DNA of 64,000 nucleotides from Viscum album (Eukaryota; Streptophyta; Magnoliopsida; Santalales; Viscaceae): assembly GCA_963277665.1 (NCBI GenBank), contig OY728136.1:1977238576-1977302575 (forward strand), given 5' to 3'. Positions 57,969 through 64,000 of this stretch are shown here, one piece after another. The notes beneath the pieces were generated by a model. That model saw nothing but the letters and a program-made list of their open reading frames with translations. It did no database searches and was not told the origin of the DNA. Position 1 is the first letter of the stretch. Every line of letters starts with the position of its first letter. The position numbers and the translations under genes were made by a program.

Positions 57969-60103
57969 TGTGATTACCTCTGGGTCATAGGTATGTTTAA
58001 GTTTGATATTGGTTAATTTATTTTGAGATTTTAGAGGGTTTAAGGAGTCAGGAGTTGAAAATTTGGAATTTTGGGGAAAAAATGTCATGTGTATGGTTTA
58101 GAAACATGGTTAGTGATAACCATATACTAACCATGTGATATGTCTCTATGGGTTCTAGTGTATATTTTATTAGTTTTATCATAGTTTATCTTACAATGTG
58201 ATTTTCTAAAAAACATGTGAAAGGATGTGTTTAGTCTAGAGGTTGTTTCATGGATTGAGTATGGTTTTTCTAAAAATTTGAATTTTCCAAGGAAACTATG
58301 TTATTTTTTTTCAAGGTACAGTGGCTACTGTAGAGTTTGCATGTGGTTTGTCAAATAGTGCAGCCTAACCATGCTACCCGATTCAAACTATTTAAAATAT
58401 AAAACTACCCTGATAAACTTGGTATTTTTAACTATAATATCCTTTTAATACCTCATTAGATATAACTAGGACATCCATTAATCTCTATAGGACTCTCCCC
58501 TTGATTTCATAGTGATTCTTGATCAATTTGGGTGGATCTCATCAACAAACATACAGTTTTTCTACCATCATCTCCTCTTTTCTCTATATCTCATCTAGAT
58601 CTCTCTTACCCTTCTCTTTTTGTATCCCTAATGGGTTTTTATTTATATATCTAGAGGTTTTTATGTGTAATTGATTATTATTTTTTATTTTATTTTTATA
58701 TTTGAGGACTTGTTCTATTCATTTCCCATCATTGGTTTTGAAGGAAATGAGGTTTTCATAGATCTTGAGTAGGTTTCACTCTAATATGTTCTATCCCATG
58801 GAATTCCTTATGTTATTATTCTTTACATTACTTTTTATTTTTGAAATTTATGATTTTAAATCCATGTGTGGTGAATTGGCCTTTTTTCAATGGGAGTTTT
58901 TTTTCTAAAAAGGGATTTTTTTCTAAACCATTTTGATACACATGATGTGTTTTTTAAAATACTTAAAAGATTATTTTGAAATAAAAATGGGTTTTCAAGC
59001 ATTTAAGTGTTATAGTATCACTATATAAAATGTTTTATGAAAATATGTTCATTGAAATGAAATTTATTTTCCTTGGAAATTTGTTTCTTAAATATAGAAT
59101 TATTTACTTGAAGGTAATGGTGATGTAAAACCACATTGGTAAGACCTTGGAAAATTGGGTAAAACTAGACTTATGTTATCCCTTATAGATTTAGTTAACA
59201 CTGGGGGATGTGCTCATCATTCCATGGTTACTATTCGGTATCCTTCCTAAGGGAGTGAGGTTCGTGAACATATAGTTCACTTATGATAGAAATTGTTTCT
59301 TATTGTCTTAATTGTTTAAACCCTTCAGTTGTGATTGTCCTTTCAGTGATTTGAGAATACATTGTATGAATGTATATTGATATAAATATTTCCCCACTTA
59401 ATATTGGTATGTATACTTTAAAATAGCTTTATTCAACTATTTCTAACTCATGGATATAAATTCTATGGCATTTTTATCTATTAATTGAATATAGATTTTT
59501 TTAAAGAAACCCAAAGGATAATTTTATAGGGGAAAATGAATTATTATGAAAAAAACATAGAAATATATTTATATATATATATTAATGTATCAAAATGGAT
59601 AAAAATTATATATATTATTTGTGGTATCATACTTATTTTTATTTCTCGCGCCCTTATTTTTTCCTTTGGGTGTTTGTAGCCTTGGTTTTGTATGATATAG
59701 GTAAAGGGAATAAGGTCATGTAGAGTAAGCCTCTCCTAGATTCATGTTTTCTTTATAGTGGGTTGGGATGGAGGTGATATATTTCTATATATAGATATAC
59801 CCATGCGTTGTTTTGGGTTCTATAATAATGTTATTTCAACAATTTCATCTAGAATTTGTTATCCAATTGTTGGATTTTACCTCTTGGTTTAGTTGTTTGA
59901 CATATAATGTATCTTGGTTTATCTTCTGTGATACTCTATTTTTTATCTTATCTTATGTTTTTTAGGGGTTAAATAATTATCATATTTCTTTGAATGATAC
60001 CATGGTTCTTTTCTTCATCTTGTGGTGATTGGGGATGTGCTTTGGGCCTTGTAGCGGGCCAATTTGCGTGACATTATAAGTTGAATTAGGTTAGTCTATT
60101 ACA
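57969..60103 (+). repeat. 3' LTR of element Y
   Basis: 2135 bp, aligned with 20914-23054. It starts TGTGATTACCTCTGGGTC and ends TCTATTACA. Confidence 0.88.
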
Positions 60104-61122
60104 ACCTCCATAGATTAATATACATAGGGGGATGCTATTGACCATTAATATAAAGCATATTTACACTATAAAAGTCCATGAATTGTAGTTTATTCTCCCA
60201 CCATATGGGAGTCGATTCTCTTTGTACATGTTGGGGATGATTATCCAAATTATGGTAAAGGGTGGTTGTTGTCATGCCTTGGATTTTATCTAGTTTTTGA
60301 TCATGTGGAAGTTAAATGGTGTGGAAGTACATGGGATTTTTTATATGACTTATTGATGTGTCTTTATATATTTTTATAATTTTAGGATGTTGATGCACCG
60401 ATACATGGAATTTTTTGGAATTTCAGTGGGCCTTCTAGTATGAGAAGCTACAGACACATCATTCCAGTCCTACACTAACTGAGGCAGGTAAAATATCACT
60501 TGAGGCTGGTTGAGCTTGGTTGGGGTGGGTTGTGAAATATATTTGTTTTTTATTTAGTATACCATTCATACACTAATATATGATATGGATATTATCAGGG
60601 GACATCATTGGTGGTGTCCTTTTTATTTCAAACTCACACCCTTTATGGGTCATCCGGAATGCATGCAAATGTTTTGGTTCTTTGTATAGGTAAGGGTTAG
60701 TGTTTAATATTTGGATCCTATAGGAGTTGAGAGTTATGGTGGTGCATGAGATATATGGCATGATTCTTCATATGTTCTAGGTGGGTATTTAGTGTTGGGA
60801 TGCTTTTTTATTTGTTAATTTTTTATGTGACATGTGTGATTAGACAAAGAGCATTGAGTTGTGTTTTCTATGGACTTCATGACATGCTGGATGTAGATTA
60901 AACTGGTTATATATATATTATCATGTGTTTAATTTTATTTAAATTGATTCTATTTTATTCTGTTGATATTTTTACTGTTATCTTTAGAGGGTATAGTTTC
61001 CCCGTTATCACCCCATAAAGCCTCACTACTTGTCAGTAACCTTTGGTGTATGGGGGGGGCATGCCTAAGTTTCAGTGACTCTCCAATTTGGATAATGTGG
61101 AGTGATATAGGTTAGGTAATTA
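60104..61122 (+). repeat. 3' LTR of element X, last part
   Basis: It continues the X LTR from 20913. It aligns with about 13145-14160 of the 5' LTR (GTATAGTTTCCCCGTTATC against GTATAGTCTCCCCACTATG, for example). Its first bases ACCTC double as the target copy of Y. Confidence 0.75.
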
Positions 61123-61945
61123 TGTAATTATTGGTCTTAGTGATATCAAATACAATGATTAATTATAATATTTGACATCACTAGACATGGGAATAATGAT
61201 AATGGAGTTGAATGTGAAACCTTTGTCTCCCAAGGTAATTCTTTTTAAAAAAAAATACATTTTTCATTATTGTGGAGGATTTTGTTTAGAATTTAATGTT
61301 AAATATGGAGTGGGAATTATAAGGAATCCAAAGGTATGACTATCCCAAGAATTTAAATATGAAAGTATTCACCATAGTGAGAAAATAAACGAATCAATGG
61401 TCTTAATGAATTTTTATTATGGGTTTAAGTGTGGTTGTTAAATTCAAAATAGTGTTTCTAATAAATCCCAAGGAATATATTATAAGCATATAATATGAGA
61501 ATTAGTATTGTTATGTGTTTGATTTGTTTTCAACCTTAATCTAGTTAGTTTGATTATATTGGACTTTTTTCACCATGTCAATGATTGATTGAGGTGTTGA
61601 ATTTCCCATTGTAATACACATTGAAGCTGAATATTGAGGAAAACATAGCTTAAAGAACTGATAAAACACAACCTAGTAACATAATTATTTTTTTCATTGA
61701 AATTCAGTTTATAATTCATTGATAGTTATTGTTTTAATTATAAAGTTAGTGGATGTAATATTTAATGAATATTGGTGTGTCATAGTGGGATCTTGGATGT
61801 GAATATGGAATGGAAAGGGAGATTCCATGAATACTACTATATAATAATGGGATCTCAAAATATCTATTAAAAATATTATACTTAGAAGAGGGATGAAGTT
61901 TTTTTAAGAATATTTAAAGAGTACATAACATTATGTATTTAAAAA
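61123..61945 (+). other. internal remainder of element Z
   Basis: About 820 AT-rich bases between the end of X and the Z 3' LTR. No coding motif is seen. It ends near a purine-rich stretch (AGAAGAGGGATGAAG, about 61886) that could be a polypurine tract. Confidence 0.4.
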
Positions 61946-63399
61946 TGTCATGACTCCAGTCACAAGAAGCACATAAAGTCTTATCCAAGATGGAAAAGAA
62001 TCAAGATGGAGCTAAACTATGGAAAGTTGTTAACTGAGTTATCAGACTATGAAGACCTTTATATATCAATGAATGAGTTATTGAAGAGTTGTTGAAGGTT
62101 CTTGGTAAGATTTCATAGAAAATTTAATAAAATTAGTTATTTTAATACAATGGAATTTGTAGGCTTTCATAAATTTGATATTTGAAAAATTCACTAATTT
62201 CATAAAAATGGATGTTCAATACAAATGTTGTCTTTCTCACAAGTTCATTTGTGTGAATCCATAAACATTGATGAAATGGAGGCATCCTAAAAAGGGGTTT
62301 TATGTACAGGTAGGTTGCACGAATTGGAGTTTTACAAGGAGAAAATATATGAGGTATAGAAGAATGAGGTTTTTATCATCATTTAAGAGATAAAAAGATA
62401 TATGAGTTAGCGGATGAATATTATAAGAGACCAAGATTCTCGGATTTCTCCAAAGAGGACATTGTGAAAAAGGGTTACATGATCCACTGTTTTGTGTGAG
62501 TAATATATGCAAACAATTGAGGTCAATGGAAAAAATTCTTTTTTAAAACGTTTTTTCATTAAATGATCCATCCAGTGGAAAAAAACTAATATTAAATAAT
62601 TTATTATAATAAAACTTACATATACATACTTATATGAATTTATGTCTCTTGAAAGGTATTATTGGGTCTTCATAATAAGTGAATACTGCATAAAGTGAAT
62701 TGGCACTCATCGAAAACCTTTCCACAGTGAGAATTTTTTATTTAAAGCAACATGAGAGATCATTAAGGAAAGTAAATCTACTCTTATAAGGGTTTTGAAA
62801 TTCCATGTGTCAAAGATTAGTGTGTGAATATCAATGGTCACCTATCCATACTTGGTGCAACATGGATATAGTGATGTCTTGAATTTACTTGTGTTCCAAA
62901 GTGTTATCCTTCATTTAGCTACGAGGAGAGGAAGGAGGAAGTACCCTTGGGGTGGGGATTGATTGAAACCAAAATCATTGTTAGTGTAGTGTCATGGGAT
63001 TATAGTTACCTAGCCTAAAACCACCACTAAAAGAGATTTAGTTTATTTTGGTGCCTTAGTATACTATTATTGCATATAGATTAGATATATACCAATATGA
63101 GTAAACCAAGTAAAACCATGTTTTTTAATGTGCTCATTTCTCATAATATCATAAGGATACCAATTTGTGTGTGGGTCATCATTCAGTAAATAAATTGACT
63201 AAAGGAAAAATATAAAGGTAAAACCAATGGAATCATCATAAAAAAAGAACCTAAAAATGACCCAACCATTCATAAGGTCATGATCATTCCAGGGAAGTGA
63301 GGGTATAAGAATTTTTTTGTATTGAAATTAGAATAAACTTCCATACCCTAATTCACCCATCCCTCAGGGTATCTCTCACTAAATATCCTTGTGTGACCA
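61946..63399 (+). repeat. 3' LTR of element Z
   Basis: It aligns with 6696-8178. It starts TGTCATGACTCCAGTC and ends near GTGTGACCA; both ends are approximate. Confidence 0.68.
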
Positions 63400-64000
63400 A
63401 TATAGTGTTTCCTGAGTGGGGTGTGATTAAGAATTAGTAGGTCATCACCAAAGGTGTCCCTAACATATACAGTTTATACATTTCATGATCAATGTGATAT
63501 AATTAGAATAAGTAAAATAAAAAATATAACATAATACCTCTCATAGACTCAAGTTATATAAAATCCACTCATAAATTACTGTGCCTACTTCAGCTAGTGT
63601 TACAGTTTCTCTAAAAATAACCCCAAAATGATAACTAGTCAGGACATCCCATGTCATATCAAATAAAATTCCATCTCTGATCATATCCAATAATCAACCA
63701 TGGATGGTATCACATATAACCAGCATCATAAATCCATAGAAGGAATCATATCCAAACACCATTACAAAGTCCTTGGGATTCATCATGTCTAACCGCGACA
63801 TTATAACCATCGCATTAGGAATCATGTCTTACCTTTATCATTAAAACTATGTCTATAAGAATTACATCAAACCCATAAGATCATCCCATATAGAATACCC
63901 AATATATTATTCACAAATCCAGCATTTATTGGCATTTCATCCAATGAAGATTTCAATATATCAATTATCATCTTTGGTTGTAATGATTCCTAGCCCATAA
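63400..64000. other. right flank of the nest, nothing recognised
   Basis: About 600 AT-rich bases outside element Z. I see no gene, LTR end or repeat that I can name. The words ATAACTAGTCAGGACATCCC suggest another decayed repeat, but this is unsupported. Confidence 0.35.

Larger units (their letters stand above)
20914..60103 (+). mobile_element. Ty3/gypsy element Y, full-length but twice interrupted
   Basis: LTRs at 20914-23054 and 57969-60103 are 2141 and 2135 bp. The flanking bases ACCTT (20909-20913) and ACCTC (60104-60108) are a 5-bp target duplication with one T/C change. The plus-strand order is PBS, gag, protease, RT, integrase, chromovirus-like C-terminus, as in Ty3/gypsy. LTR length and the FHVS-type C-terminal block resemble the Tekay/Del group, which is an inference. 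The LARD tandem interrupts gag (at 23512/40636) and the CACTA interrupts the region after RT (at 43102/56116). All coding parts carry stops and lost catalytic residues. Confidence 0.88.
11440..61122 (+). mobile_element. Ty3/gypsy-type element X with long LTRs and gag-only interior
   Basis: The 5' LTR (about 11440-14160) matches a 3' LTR that is now in three pieces: about 16985-18492, 20719-20913 and 60104-61122. The pieces are separated by the LINE-like insertion and by element Y. Joined in order the 3' LTR is about 2.72 kb, the same as the 5' copy. The X sequence reads straight across both insertion points when compared with the 5' LTR, which confirms the nesting. The interior is only about 2.8 kb and shows a gypsy-type capsid domain but no pol. 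X is therefore a non-autonomous or deleted element. The outer ends are estimated from where homology fades. Confidence 0.75.
6696..63399 (+). mobile_element. LTR retrotransposon Z, outermost host of the nest
   Basis: Two matching LTRs enclose nearly the whole window: about 6696-8178 and about 61946-63399. Shared stretches include the block around ACCTATCCATACTTGG (7610 and 62845), TTCCAAAGTGTTATCCTT (7668 and 62893) and CAGGGTATCTC near both right ends. A plus-strand primer-binding site follows the left LTR at 8186. Its own internal sequence is 8179 to about 11440 and about 61122-61945, the rest being later insertions. I could not assign the superfamily: no pol domain is recognisable and the internal part is short. 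The outer ends are approximate. I could not confirm a 5-bp target duplication, possibly because the copia element abuts the left LTR. Confidence 0.68.

Noticed and set aside
1..64000. CRISPR array, operon or bacterial defence system
   Set aside because: There are no cas-like genes, no regular repeat-spacer pattern and no bacterial gene organisation. The content is plant transposons.

Overview
This window is nuclear DNA from a seed plant with a large, retroelement-filled genome. The evidence is the set of element types present: Ty1/copia and Ty3/gypsy LTR elements whose primer-binding sites match plant initiator tRNA-Met, an En/Spm (CACTA) DNA transposon, plant L1-type LINE proteins and tRNA-derived SINEs. 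I see no ordinary host gene. Apart from one LINE-type ORF1 with a single frameshift and a few short open fragments, every coding trace is a decayed transposon pseudogene. The background is strongly AT-rich and many changes look like C-to-T or G-to-A decay. I cannot name the species.

The layout is a set of nested insertions. Positions 1-6690 hold the right-hand part of a minus-strand copia element: RNase H and RT at the left, gag further right, and a 5' LTR at 5286-6690. A SINE with an 8-bp target duplication splits its gag. Next comes element Z (about 6696-63399, LTRs about 1.45 kb). Inside Z lies X (about 11440-61122), a gypsy element with LTRs of about 2.75 kb and a short internal region where only gag is recognisable. 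The 3' LTR of X took two insertions: an ORF1-only LINE-like element (18493-20705, 13-bp target duplication) and a full-length gypsy element Y (20914-60103, LTRs 2.14 kb, target duplication ACCTT/ACCTC).

Y encodes gag, protease, RT and integrase on the plus strand, in pieces. It was interrupted twice. At 23513-40635 is a 17.1-kb tandem of a minus-strand LARD-like element in the form LTR-internal-LTR-internal-LTR, with LTRs of about 4.1 kb and internals of about 2.37 kb. At 43103-56112 is a 13.0-kb CACTA transposon with target duplication AAC. The CACTA contains a LINE ORF2 pseudogene (43.9-47.3 kb), its own decayed transposase (47.4-49.4 kb), and several G-rich or GC-rich minisatellite blocks between 49.4 and 55.75 kb, plus a C-rich block at 43.2-43.6 kb.

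The order of events can be read directly: Z, then X, then the LINE-like element and Y, then the LARD and the CACTA; the LINE lies within the CACTA. None of the elements looks autonomous now. The most interesting items are the tandem LARD with a conserved motif repeated three times in each LTR, the ORF1-only LINE-like insertion with intact zinc knuckles, and the minisatellite-laden CACTA.
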